DNA of 32,137 nucleotides, taken from contig JAFTXV010000002.1 of NCBI GenBank assembly GCA_017461505.1, positions 1 through 32,137 of the forward strand, in the 5' to 3' direction. This stretch comes from Paludibacteraceae bacterium (GTDB taxonomy: Bacteria; Bacteroidota; Bacteroidia; Bacteroidales; Paludibacteraceae). The notes below the pieces were generated by a model. It had not been told where the DNA came from. It ran no database searches and worked only from the letters and a program-made list of their open reading frames with translations. Position 1 is the first letter of the stretch. The number at the start of each line of letters is the position of its first letter. Shown piece by piece: positions 17,242 to 25,210 of the stretch. Position numbers and translations under genes: made by a program.

Positions 17242-18165
17242 TTATTTACCCATTGGGTCGAAACCTTGTCCGAAGACTCCACGCACTTGGCTTTGGCTGA
17301 CAAAGGCGTTAGGATCAATGGCATTCACCAAACGGAAAATCTTAGCCGATTCGTATTGGCGAGCAATCACCGTGATTACTTTGCCTGGGTTCTTGGTGTA
17401 GCCACCTTGCGCTTCAAGGAAGGTCACACCGCGTGGAACTTGGGTCATAATAGCTTCGGCAATCTCCTCGTACTTGCTGGAGAAAATGAAGAACTGCACC
17501 GATTGGCGCGTGCGATTGAGCACCCAATCTACAGCAGTACCTGCCATGAAAGTATAGCAAAGACCAAAGAGAATCCTCTCCAGACCTTGACCAAATGGAA
17601 GTTCCTTGATTTCAGGCAAGAAATATGCACATAAGATAATTACAATATCGCATGCCATAAGTACGCGTCCCATAGGCAAATGCTTGTATTTGTTGACGAT
17701 CATTGCTACAATATCTACTCCACCCGTGCTGCCGTTGTTGAGGAATACCACCCCCAAGAAGCAGCCCATAAAGAGACCTCCTAGAATAACAGCCATGAAT
17801 GGGTCAGAGATGACGGGATCCGCGGGTATTTCTATAATCTTGAGCCAGATGGTGTACCATAATACACCCCAAAGTGTGCGTATGCAGTAACGCCATCCAA
17901 CCGTAAAATAAGCAGCTATTAACAAGGCTAAATTACATACAAATGAACTCAACCAAATTGGCACAAACTTGTCTGTAGCAAAGTATATGATCTCGCAGAG
18001 ACCCGTCAATCCACCTCCGACAATGGTGTGCGGCACCAATATCCAGTTCACCGCAATAGCATACGGAATAGTGGCAATGATAATCATTATATACTCTTTT
18101 AGAGTTATCAGCGGTTTCATTCGCTGATAGCCTTTGAGTTGTTCACGAAGTTTTCCTTTGGACAT
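17242..18165 (-). CDS. YitT-family membrane protein (DUF161 + DUF2179), copy 1
   Basis: 307 aa with the same plan as the neighbour: NWILVPHTIVGGGLTGL, LNNGSTGGVDIVAMIVNKYKH, and a C-terminal DUF2179-like domain with GVTFLEAQGGYTKNPGKVITVIARQYE and a shared ending DPNAFVSQ...VFGQGFD. The paralogues are clearly homologous but diverged in most loops, so the duplication is old. It begins 42 nt after the gcvP stop and has no promoter box of its own. Function is unknown; it is an integral membrane protein. Confidence 0.9.
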   Translation of the reverse strand: MSKGKLREQLKGYQRMKPLITLKEYIMIIIATIPYAIAVNWILVPHTIVGGGLTGLCEIIYFATDKFVPIWLSSFVCNLALLIAAYFTVGWRYCIRTLWGVLWYTIWLKIIEIPADPVISDPFMAVILGGLFMGCFLGVVFLNNGSTGGVDIVAMIVNKYKHLPMGRVLMACDIVIILCAYFLPEIKELPFGQGLERILFGLCYTFMAGTAVDWVLNRTRQSVQFFIFSSKYEEIAEAIMTQVPRGVTFLEAQGGYTKNPGKVITVIARQYESAKIFRLVNAIDPNAFVSQSQVRGVFGQGFDPMGK

Positions 18166-18172
18166 AAATGTG

Positions 18173-18202
18173 TTGTGTAGAATTGTGTAGTATTGGGTAG
18201 TA
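18173..18202. repeat. 10-bp tandem repeat x3 in the gcvP-yitT spacer
   Basis: TTGTGTAGAA, TTGTGTAGTA, TTGGGTAGTA. It fills most of the 42-nt gap between the two genes. Confidence 0.75.
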
Positions 18203-18207
18203 TTGTT

Positions 18208-21042
18208 TTATTTTTCGAATCGTGCAACGAGGTTGCGATCGCCCCAACCGTTGTCCACACGGCAAACTGGCAACCAGAACTTGTTTTCGCGTACCCAAGC
18301 GGCAGGATAAGCTGCTTTCTCGCGGCTGTATGGATGGTTCCACTCGTCTGCAACTACCTCATACTCAGCGTGTGGCGAGTTTACGAGTACATTCTCTTTG
18401 GCATCTACCTCGCCATTTTCTACTTCGGCAATCTCTTTGCGAATAGTTAGTAGTGCATCGACAAACTTATCTACTTCGCAAAGCGATTCGCTCTCTGTAG
18501 GCTCAATCATGAGGGTGCCGTGTACAGGGAAAGAAAGGGTTGGTGCATGGTAGCCAAAGTCCATCAATCGTTTAGCGATATCGGACTCAGTGATACCTAT
18601 TGAGTGGAACTGACGGCAGTCGAGAATAAGCTCGTGACCTACTCTACCTGTTACGCCTGTGTAAACGATGCCGTAAGCGTCTTTGAGTTTAGCTGCCATG
18701 TAGTTGGCAGAGAGGATAGCTGCTGCTGTGGACTCACGCAATCCCTCTTCGCCCATCATGCGGATGTAGCCGTAGGAGATGAGCGCCATGTTGGCATTGC
18801 CATAGAGTGCACTTGACACGCGGTTGTTCTCTGCTTGAGGCATGGCACTAACCAAGTGCTCTGCACAGCAGATAGCACCTACACCAGGACCACCACCGCC
18901 GTGAGGACTAGCAAAGGACTTGTGGAGGTTGAGGTGGCAAACATCGGCACCGATGATACCTGGATTGGTATAACCAATTTGTGCGTTCATGTTGGCACCG
19001 TCCATATATACTTGTCCACCGCAGTCGTGTACGATTTGGCACATCTCGCGGATAGCCATCTCGAAGATACCGTGGGTAGATGGGTATGTGATCATACAAC
19101 CAGCAAGGTTGTCACGGTTTTGCTCTGCTTTCTCGCGCCAGTCAGCAAGGTCGGTGTTACCATTCTCGTCGCACTTCACTACTACAGGAATCATACCCGC
19201 TTGTGCACAAGAAGCAGGGTTAGTGCCGTGAGCCGAAGCAGGAATCAAGAGAATATTGCGGTGGTCTTGACCTTGTTGGTGGAGATACTCACGGATTGTC
19301 ACAAGACCCGCATACTCGCCTGCAGCACCTGAAGTCGGTTGGAGGTTGCAAGCTGCAAAGCCCGTGATGGTAGCCAATTGTTGCTCAAGTTCTTCGAGTA
19401 CCTCTTGATAACCAGCCACTTGCCCTACTGGTGCTAATGGGTGAACGCCCATGAAACCAGGATAAGTAACAGGGATCATAGCTGCAGCAGGATTGAGCTT
19501 CATGGTGCAAGAGCCAAGAGGAATCATGCTGTGGGTGAGCGAGATGTCTTTGCGCTCTAGGCGTTTGAGATAACGCATCATCTCGGTCTCGGTATGATAG
19601 CGAACAAAGACTTCCTCTTGCAAGTAGTCCACTTCGCGTACATTCTCCTCGGAGATTGCCCAAAGACCATTGAATGCCTCGTCGTTATCTTCGTATTGAG
19701 CAAGGTTATCGCTGGCAGCAGCAAAGAGGTCAATGATGTCGTTCATATCGTCCACGGTGACGGTCTCGTCGAGTGAGAGCCCTACCCAACCCTCTGCGTC
19801 GTAATAGAGGTTGATACCACGCTCTTCTGCCTCTTGGCGAATGCGCTCAACGGTAGTCTCAACAGGGATAATCTTCAGTGTATCAAAGAATTCGGTATTC
19901 TCTTGCTCGTAGCCGTAAGCTTGAAGCATCTCGCTTAGGTAAGCTGCTTTGCCGTGAATACCCTCGGCGATCTCACGAATACCTGCCGCACCGTGATAAA
20001 CACCGTACATACCTACCATGATAGCAGAAAGGGCTTCGGCTGTACAGATATTGGAGGTCGCTTTCTCGCGTTTGATGTGTTGCTCGCGTGTTTGGAGCGC
20101 AAGGCGGAAAGCAGGTTTGTCGTGGGTGTCTTTGCTCAGACCGATGATACGACCTGGCATGTCGCGTTTGTACTCCTCGCGGGTAGCCATGTAGCCAGCG
20201 GTTGGACCACCATAGCCAAGAGGCAATCCCATGCGTTGAGCAGTACCGCACATGATGTCTGCGTTGAGTGGTTTGAGGAGCGCCAAAGCCATGAGGTCGG
20301 CAATGACGGTCACTTTCATACCTGCAGCGTGGCAGTCATCAATGAAAGCAGTGTAGTCTTCAATAGCACCTTCGGCATTAGGCCATTGCACAATAGCACC
20401 GAAGAAAGGACCATTGGCTGCGAGCCAGTCTGGAGTGACTTGCGCATAATCCACCATTACGAGGTCGATGTCTTGTCCCTTCGCGCGCGTGCGCATAACA
20501 TATAAGGTGTTCTCAAAAATCTTTTTGTCCACTAGGACTTTCTTCACCCCCGCTTTCACCATGTCACGAGTGCGGAGGTTGCGCATCATGGTCACTGCTT
20601 CTGCAGCTGCTGTAGCCTCGTCAAGAAGCGAGCAGTTAGCGAGAGGAAGACCAGTGAGGTCGCTGATCATGGTTTGATAAACAAACAGTGCCTCGAGGCG
20701 ACCTTGACTAATCTCTGCTTGGTATGGAGTGTAAGAGGTGTACCAAACAGGGTTCTCCAATATATTGCGTTGAATAACCGCAGGAGTGATGCTGCCGTAC
20801 CATCCACGACCGATATAGGAGCGATAGAGTTGGTTCTTCGCTGCCATCTGGTGCATGGTGTTGAGGTGTTCTTGCTCGGTGAGTGGCTCATCGAGGTCAA
20901 GCGGCTCATCCATAAGGATATCCGCTGGCATGGTTTGTGCGATGAGTTCATCCACACTTTTCACTCCGATTACTTCCAACATCTGCTGTTGGTCTTGCTC
21001 TGTCAGACCAATATGTCTGCTTTTCAAGTAGTTAGTTTTCAC
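18208..21042 (-). CDS. gcvP: Glycine dehydrogenase (decarboxylating), P-protein
   Basis: A 944-aa single-chain P-protein of the glycine cleavage system. It decarboxylates glycine with PLP and passes the aminomethyl group to the lipoyl H-protein. The N-terminal half (YTPYQAEISQGRLEAL, NCSLLDEATAAAEA) and the C-terminal half (SMIPLGSCTMKLN, THGIFE, NLHKSFASPHGGGGPG) are both present. The PLP lysine is K708 in the last motif. The start is GTG 21042, supported by homology-like N-terminal residues (KSRHIGLTEQD) and the promoter just upstream; the next Met is about 19 residues in. T-, H- and L-protein genes are not in the window. The two YitT genes follow in the same operon. Confidence 0.97.
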   Translation of the reverse strand: MKTNYLKSRHIGLTEQDQQQMLEVIGVKSVDELIAQTMPADILMDEPLDLDEPLTEQEHLNTMHQMAAKNQLYRSYIGRGWYGSITPAVIQRNILENPVWYTSYTPYQAEISQGRLEALFVYQTMISDLTGLPLANCSLLDEATAAAEAVTMMRNLRTRDMVKAGVKKVLVDKKIFENTLYVMRTRAKGQDIDLVMVDYAQVTPDWLAANGPFFGAIVQWPNAEGAIEDYTAFIDDCHAAGMKVTVIADLMALALLKPLNADIMCGTAQRMGLPLGYGGPTAGYMATREEYKRDMPGRIIGLSKDTHDKPAFRLALQTREQHIKREKATSNICTAEALSAIMVGMYGVYHGAAGIREIAEGIHGKAAYLSEMLQAYGYEQENTEFFDTLKIIPVETTVERIRQEAEERGINLYYDAEGWVGLSLDETVTVDDMNDIIDLFAAASDNLAQYEDNDEAFNGLWAISEENVREVDYLQEEVFVRYHTETEMMRYLKRLERKDISLTHSMIPLGSCTMKLNPAAAMIPVTYPGFMGVHPLAPVGQVAGYQEVLEELEQQLATITGFAACNLQPTSGAAGEYAGLVTIREYLHQQGQDHRNILLIPASAHGTNPASCAQAGMIPVVVKCDENGNTDLADWREKAEQNRDNLAGCMITYPSTHGIFEMAIREMCQIVHDCGGQVYMDGANMNAQIGYTNPGIIGADVCHLNLHKSFASPHGGGGPGVGAICCAEHLVSAMPQAENNRVSSALYGNANMALISYGYIRMMGEEGLRESTAAAILSANYMAAKLKDAYGIVYTGVTGRVGHELILDCRQFHSIGITESDIAKRLMDFGYHAPTLSFPVHGTLMIEPTESESLCEVDKFVDALLTIRKEIAEVENGEVDAKENVLVNSPHAEYEVVADEWNHPYSREKAAYPAAWVRENKFWLPVCRVDNGWGDRNLVARFEK

Positions 21043-21080
21043 AATATATTGTTTTTAGAGTTAATACACATTTTAGGGCA

Positions 21081-21111
21081 CAAAGTTACTAATTTTTTTG
21101 AATATACACAA
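21081..21111 (-). promoter_or_regulatory. Promoter of gcvP
   Basis: On the minus strand TTGT (plus 21108-21111), 19 nt, then TAACTTTG (plus 21081-21088), about 38 nt before the GTG start. I see no glycine-riboswitch-like structure in the short leader. Confidence 0.65.
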
Positions 21112-21136
21112 GAGGATAGTAAAAAATACTCTTTTT

Positions 21137-21168
21137 TTTGCACATATACATTTTTTTTCGTACCTTTG
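21137..21168 (+). promoter_or_regulatory. Promoter of the lipoprotein gene
   Basis: TTTG 21137-21140, a 20-nt spacer, then TACCTTTG 21161-21168. The leader to ATG 21212 is about 35 nt. Confidence 0.75.
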
Positions 21169-21211
21169 CAGTCGATTCCTACGCTAACATTAACATTTAA
21201 TTCAATATTTT

Positions 21212-21745
21212 ATGAAGAAGATTATTTTATTCTTTAGTGTAGCTGCTATTGTTTGCAGTTGCTCTACTCCTCAAGCAACAACTTATTCTACTCCTAAAGC
21301 AACGAGTTATTCTTACTCAGAGTACCAAACTATTTCTCCTTCGCAGTCTGTTTACACTGTTCCTGTAATTGCAGATCTTGATGTCGCCAAAGAGCGTATT
21401 ACCTATGCAGAGCGTATAAATAAGAATATTACAACTTTAACCGATGCAGAAGTTGAGGCACTCGCTTCTCGTGAGAAAGAGGTTGTTATAGCCAATGCTG
21501 CAAAGGCGAATAATGCAGATGTTATCGTAGCTCCAACAATTAATATTACAACAGATGCTAACAAAAATCTTGTAATTGTTGTAAATGGCTATCCTGCGAC
21601 ATACAAAAATTTTCGCAATGCGACAGAAGCCGACAGATGGATTATAGAAAATACAGACAATGCTACTACAAAACAGACTGAACCTGTAGAGGAAAAAGAG
21701 GAAAATACAAATCTTTTAAAAAATCTTTTCCAAAAGAGAAACTAA
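21212..21745 (+). CDS. Small predicted lipoprotein, function unknown
   Basis: 177 aa. A hydrophobic signal sequence (KKIILFFSVAAIVCSC) ends in a lipobox-like VCSC with C17 as the probable lipidated cysteine. A Ser/Thr/Tyr-rich stretch (about 18-50) follows, then a compact domain with LDVAKERITYAERINK, EKEVVIANAAKANNADVIVAPT and VVNGYPATYKNFR, and an acidic/polar C-terminal tail. The middle looks like small Bacteroidota lipoproteins with an alpha/beta fold, but I cannot name the family. It is cotranscribed with the next exported protein (30-nt gap), suggesting a shared envelope role. Confidence 0.8.
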   Translation: MKKIILFFSVAAIVCSCSTPQATTYSTPKATSYSYSEYQTISPSQSVYTVPVIADLDVAKERITYAERINKNITTLTDAEVEALASREKEVVIANAAKANNADVIVAPTINITTDANKNLVIVVNGYPATYKNFRNATEADRWIIENTDNATTKQTEPVEEKEENTNLLKNLFQKRN

Positions 21746-21775
21746 TATTATAAGTATATAAATTTTAATTAAACA

Positions 21776-22438
21776 ATGAAAAGAGTATTCTCTACTATAT
21801 TATTGCTCTTAGTACTTTCTTTTTCTTATCCCATTTTCTCTCAGCAAAGAAATGTAGTAATCAATACGAGTTCTGTTGATCGCACTGTTATTACTACTGA
21901 TCCTGATGTAGATATATGGACGCAACTAGAACAAGAGCGTATTGCTGCTGAAAGAGCAGAACAAGAGCGTATTGCTGCTGAAAGAGCTGAACAAGCGCGT
22001 ATTGCTGCTGAAAGAGCTGAACAAGCACGTATTGCTGCTGAGAATGCAGAGCAAGAGCGTATTGCTGCTGAGAGAGTTGAACAAGAGCGTATTGCTGCTG
22101 AGAATGCAGAGCAAGCACATATTGCAGATAAGAAAGGTACACAACCAATTGCTATCACCAATGATTTCCAAACTAAATGCGCTCAGATACACAAACAAAT
22201 AATAAAATTATCTGAACATTACTATGGAGGTCAGGTGCTCAAAAAATATAATAACATATATAAATCTATGCCCCAAACGGAAGAGAATATGCTCAACTTG
22301 CAAAAGATTCAGTATGTTGTTATTTCATATTTAAATAGCAAAGGAAGTGCATATCCTACTCTTGAAAAAGAACTCAAGAATGCTGCTTCTGTAGAAGAAG
22401 AAATAGCATTCTTTTTGTCTTATTATAAAGAGCAATAG
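21776..22438 (+). CDS. Exported protein with a 10-residue coiled-coil repeat
   Basis: 220 aa. A signal peptide ([20 protein letters not shown], cut near residue 22) is followed by a short Thr/Val segment and a run of near-identical decapeptides of the type [10 protein letters not shown] (about residues 53-122), strongly charged and predicted to be a coiled coil or single alpha helix. The C-terminal 100 residues are helical and unrecognised. The repeat is encoded by exact 30-bp DNA units, so copy number may vary between strains. It sits 30 nt after the lipoprotein gene, with a strong terminator after it. Periplasmic or surface location is inferred. Confidence 0.8.
   Translation: MKRVFSTILLLLVLSFSYPIFSQQRNVVINTSSVDRTVITTDPDVDIWTQLEQERIAAERAEQERIAAERAEQARIAAERAEQARIAAENAEQERIAAERVEQERIAAENAEQAHIADKKGTQPIAITNDFQTKCAQIHKQIIKLSEHYYGGQVLKKYNNIYKSMPQTEENMLNLQKIQYVVISYLNSKGSAYPTLEKELKNAASVEEEIAFFLSYYKEQ
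21931..22140 (+). repeat. 30-bp coding tandem repeat, about 7 units
   Basis: Units begin at 21931, 21961, 21991, 22021, 22051, 22081 and a decayed one at 22111, each with the core CGTATTGCTGCTG. The period is exactly 30 bp, so changes in copy number keep the frame. Confidence 0.95.
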
Positions 22439-22455
22439 TACATTTTATTTGCAAC

Positions 22456-22501
22456 AAAACAACAAAGGTATGCGCAGAGAAGCATACCTTTGTTGTTTTT
22501 T
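22456..22501 (+). terminator. Strong intrinsic terminator
   Basis: A perfect stem of at least 16 bp (22458-22473 with 22482-22497; core AAAGGTATGC / GCATACCTTT) has an 8-nt loop and is followed by a T-run. It ends the lipoprotein/coiled-coil operon. Confidence 0.95.
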
Positions 22502-22523
22502 ATCTCTTTAGTATTCCCTTTTC

Positions 22524-22604
22524 TTGCCCGTTAGTTGCCACCTATTTGCCCCCTATCTCCATTGGAACCTGATTGGAACCTCATTGGAACCTCACTGAAG
22601 GATG
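22524..22604. repeat. Two adjacent 11-bp tandem triplets
   Basis: First triplet: TTGCCCGTTAG (22524), TTGCCACCTAT (22535), TTGCCCCCTAT (22546). After four bases a second, unrelated triplet follows: ATTGGAACCTG (22561), ATTGGAACCTC (22572), ATTGGAACCTC (22583), with a decayed fourth unit. Both have an exact 11-bp period. Confidence 0.9.
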
Positions 22605-22636
22605 ACTATAACATCTCCCTACTATCTATATCAGTT

Positions 22637-23005
22637 CTACCCCTCTTTAGCAGCTTTCGCCAACTCCTTCCTCACATAGTCGCACAATCGTCCAGGCACA
22701 TAGGGCTTTCCTTTCGAGTCTGGCATGCGTTGATGCTTACTCGCTTCGCGCAAAGCTGCCCGATACTTCGTTTCCCATTCAGCACGACGTACTGGGTCTT
22801 TCAATATGGCACTGGCTTCAGCGCTAACTGCAGCAAAACTTTTGACGATAGGACGTTCTGCCATTTCCTTTTGTTTCTTCTTCGAATACTCAGGTTTGCG
22901 GCAGTAGGCAGCATACCCTACTCTGCCAGGAATGGGACGAAGGTAGTGGTCTTTGTCAATAGAACCACCGATACTCTCTAAAAATGATGCTACGTGTACA
23001 ATCAT
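22637..23005 (-). CDS. Small basic conserved-looking protein, translationally coupled to CNNM
   Basis: 122 aa, rich in Lys/Arg/Ala, with no membrane segment. Visible features are FLESIGGSIDKDHYLRPIPGR near the N terminus, an Arg/Lys-rich KPEYSKKKQKEMAER, and a helical C-terminal half. I do not recognise a named domain. The ATG (23003-23005) overlaps the stop of the CNNM gene in an ATGA arrangement, a strong sign that the two are translated together. It is a real gene by coding character and coupling; function is unknown. Confidence 0.7.
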   Translation of the reverse strand: MIVHVASFLESIGGSIDKDHYLRPIPGRVGYAAYCRKPEYSKKKQKEMAERPIVKSFAAVSAEASAILKDPVRRAEWETKYRAALREASKHQRMPDSKGKPYVPGRLCDYVRKELAKAAKEG

Positions 23006-24108
23006 AGTTGTGAATTGGGCTCCTCTTCCGTTTCGCCTTCTGGTGTACTGCGCATGACAACAGGTTTGAAGCGTTTTTGGCGAAGTTGCCAGCGTTCGCG
23101 GGCATATTGCTGCATGTCAGTGACAACGTCCATCTCGTCGATGATCTCCAAACCGAAGATAGTTTCAATCACATCCTCAAAAGTGATGATACCTTGCAAG
23201 CAACCATACTCGTCAATCACCACGCCAATCTGCGACTTCTCCTTGAGCATAGCGTCGAAGATATCGCCGACATTCATCTCTTCGTTGAAGTACAAGAGTG
23301 GTCGTTTGATCTCGCCTAGGGTCTTCTGGAATTGGTCTTCCGTCAAATCCTCCAACGCGTCGCCACGCAGGACATAGCCCGTGATGAACTCGGGCGAGTC
23401 GGCATAGACAGGGATACGCGAGAAATGATCGTATTGGTCGCTATCGTAATACTCGCGCAGGGTCATCTTCTCCGAAGCAATAGCAGCCACCACGCGAGGG
23501 GTCATCACCTCGTATGCCTTCACCTCGTTGAGGCGCATGACATTGCGGATAATCTTGTTCTCGTCCTCCTCAATCACACCTTCTTCTTCGCCCACATTCG
23601 CCATGGCAATCACTTCCTCACGGCTGACAGCCGCTTCGTCGGGCTCTGGGAAGAGGCGAGCAATGAGCTCGATGATCTTCACCACAGGGAACATCGCCCA
23701 CACCAATACACGAATCACATTGGCAGCAAAGCCCATGAGTTGTTTCCAATAGGTAGTACCGATGGTTTTAGGGATAATCTCTGAGAAGACCAATATCAGC
23801 ACCGTCATCACGCCACTCGCAACACCAAACCACGCTTCGCCAAAGACCAAAGTGGCTTGCAGACCCACACCTGAAGCACCTACAGTGTTGGCAATCGTGT
23901 TGAGCGAAAGGATAGCCGCCAATGGACGCTCGGTGTCCACTTTGAACTTCTTCATGAGTTTGGCGGGCTTGTAACCCTCCTCTTCACGAAGATTGATATA
24001 CGACAAGGTGGTGGACATCAATACTGACTCCAACAAACTACACAAAAACGATACGCCTACGGCAAGAAAAAGATATAATAATAAGTACGAAACCATGAAT
24101 AAAATCAA
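23002..24108 (-). CDS. CNNM/CorC-type membrane protein (DUF21 + CBS pair)
   Basis: 368 aa. An N-terminal DUF21 domain with about four membrane segments (for example SYLLLYLFLAVGVSFLCSLL and ASGVMTVLILVFSEIIPKT, the conserved SEIIPK) is followed by two CBS motifs (VMTPRVVAAIASEKMTLRE..., QIGVVIDEYGCLQGIITFEDVIE) and the linker GLEIIDEMD. The C-terminal CorC_HlyC domain seen in many homologues is missing; the chain ends in an acidic tail. The family is linked to Mg2+ export/homeostasis in other bacteria; here that is inference. It has its own promoter and does not depend on the folD transcript. Confidence 0.92.
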   Translation of the reverse strand: MILFMVSYLLLYLFLAVGVSFLCSLLESVLMSTTLSYINLREEEGYKPAKLMKKFKVDTERPLAAILSLNTIANTVGASGVGLQATLVFGEAWFGVASGVMTVLILVFSEIIPKTIGTTYWKQLMGFAANVIRVLVWAMFPVVKIIELIARLFPEPDEAAVSREEVIAMANVGEEEGVIEEDENKIIRNVMRLNEVKAYEVMTPRVVAAIASEKMTLREYYDSDQYDHFSRIPVYADSPEFITGYVLRGDALEDLTEDQFQKTLGEIKRPLLYFNEEMNVGDIFDAMLKEKSQIGVVIDEYGCLQGIITFEDVIETIFGLEIIDEMDVVTDMQQYARERWQLRQKRFKPVVMRSTPEGETEEEPNSQL

Positions 24109-24117
24109 TAATCGCTA

Positions 24118-24149
24118 CAAAGGTACTGCTTTTTTTCTATACCTGCAAA
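24118..24149 (-). promoter_or_regulatory. Promoter of the CNNM operon
   Basis: On the minus strand TTTG (plus 24146-24149), a 20-nt spacer, then TACCTTTG (plus 24118-24125), 9 nt before the ATG, in the 45-nt gap after folD. The transcript leader must be very short. Confidence 0.75.
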
Positions 24150-24153
24150 TATT

Positions 24154-25008
24154 TTAAGCTTTTTTATTCTCGCGATTGAGGAAACACTCAATCGTATTGC
24201 GCATGAGCATGGTGATAGTCATAGGTCCTACACCGCCTGGGACAGGGGTGATCGCACCTGCTACGGGCAGTACTGCCTCATAATCCACATCACCTACGAG
24301 TTTGCCGTCTTCGGTGCGGTTGATACCCACATCAATCACGGCTGCGCCTGGTTTCACATACTCGGCAGTCACCATCTTTGCACGACCTACAGCAGCCACG
24401 AGGATATCTGCTTCGCGGCACACGGCAGCCAAGTCCTTGGTACGGCTATGCGCGATAGTCACAGTAGCATTGCGGTCAAGCAAAAGTTTAGCAACTGGTT
24501 TGCCCACGATATTGCTGCGACCGATGACTACGGCTTTCTTGCCTGCAATCTCCACGCCTGCTTGGTCAAGCAGTTCGATAATACCTTTTGGGGTACAAGG
24601 CAGGATGCAATGTTGGTTGAGCCAAAGGCGTGCCACGTTCTCTGGGTGGAAACCGTCCACATCTTTCTCAGCAGAGATAGCTGCGATGACCTTGTCCTCA
24701 GAGATATGCTTTGGCAATGGCAATTGCACGAGAATACCGTCCACGAGAGGATCGTTGTTGAGTTTGTCAATCTCTGCAAGGAGTGTTGCTTCGCTCACAT
24801 CTTCAGGCAGTTCCACCAAATGGCCGTCAAAGCCACAATACTCGGTTGCTTTAATCTTGCCGCGCACATACGAGCGGCTGGCAGGGTTGTTGCCCACGAT
24901 AATTACCATAAGGCATGGGCGGCGACCATATTGCTCCGCCAATGCATCTACTTCAATTTTCATCGCATCCTTGAGGGATTGCGAGATTTGTTTACCGTCT
25001 ATTATCAT
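24154..25008 (-). CDS. folD: Methylenetetrahydrofolate dehydrogenase/cyclohydrolase
   Basis: 284 aa. This bifunctional enzyme interconverts 5,10-methylene-, methenyl- and 10-formyl-THF with NADP+. Signatures are Y47 and K51 in SYVRGK (the catalytic Tyr/Lys pair), DGILVQLPLPKH, PCTPKGIIELL, the nucleotide-binding GRSNIVGKP, and the C-terminal PVPGGVGPMT. It supplies the formyl donor for PurH, encoded two genes upstream in the same orientation. The whole 202-nt spacer to purD is a repeat array, part of which forms its 5' leader. Confidence 0.97.
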   Translation of the reverse strand: MIIDGKQISQSLKDAMKIEVDALAEQYGRRPCLMVIIVGNNPASRSYVRGKIKATEYCGFDGHLVELPEDVSEATLLAEIDKLNNDPLVDGILVQLPLPKHISEDKVIAAISAEKDVDGFHPENVARLWLNQHCILPCTPKGIIELLDQAGVEIAGKKAVVIGRSNIVGKPVAKLLLDRNATVTIAHSRTKDLAAVCREADILVAAVGRAKMVTAEYVKPGAAVIDVGINRTEDGKLVGDVDYEAVLPVAGAITPVPGGVGPMTITMLMRNTIECFLNRENKKA

Positions 25009-25210
25009 ATGTTTAGTTCACTTTGTTCACGTTATTGGTTCGTTTCACTCACGAAAGTGGTTCGCTGCGTTCACGAAAATGATTCGCGTTGCTCATGAAA
25101 GTGGTTCGTTTCACTCACGAAAATGATTCGCTTCGCTTATGTACGCTTTAGCCACTTTCGCTTTAGCCATCTACGTCGCCATAGGCGACCACTTTTCGTG
25201 CCTTTGGCAC
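25009..25210 (-). repeat. Hairpin array A (purD-folD spacer)
   Basis: The spacer is filled by two kinds of unit. On the plus strand, six tandem 22-bp units begin at 25017, 25039, 25061, 25083, 25105 and 25127 (core TTCGCT...CACGAAA); each can form a 4-5 bp mini-hairpin. From 25145 the array switches to palindromic words joined by 7-8 nt linkers: GCTTTAGC twice, GTCGCC-ATA-GGCGAC (25175-25189), linker CACTTTTC, GTGCC-TTT-GGCAC (25198-25210). The last word ends on the base next to the purD stop codon. The two halves are roughly complementary to each other. Confidence 0.9.

Noticed and set aside
22535-22981. A 148-codon plus-strand frame
   Set aside because: It starts in the 11-bp repeats and then lies antisense to the small gene coupled to CNNM; composition is not protein-like.
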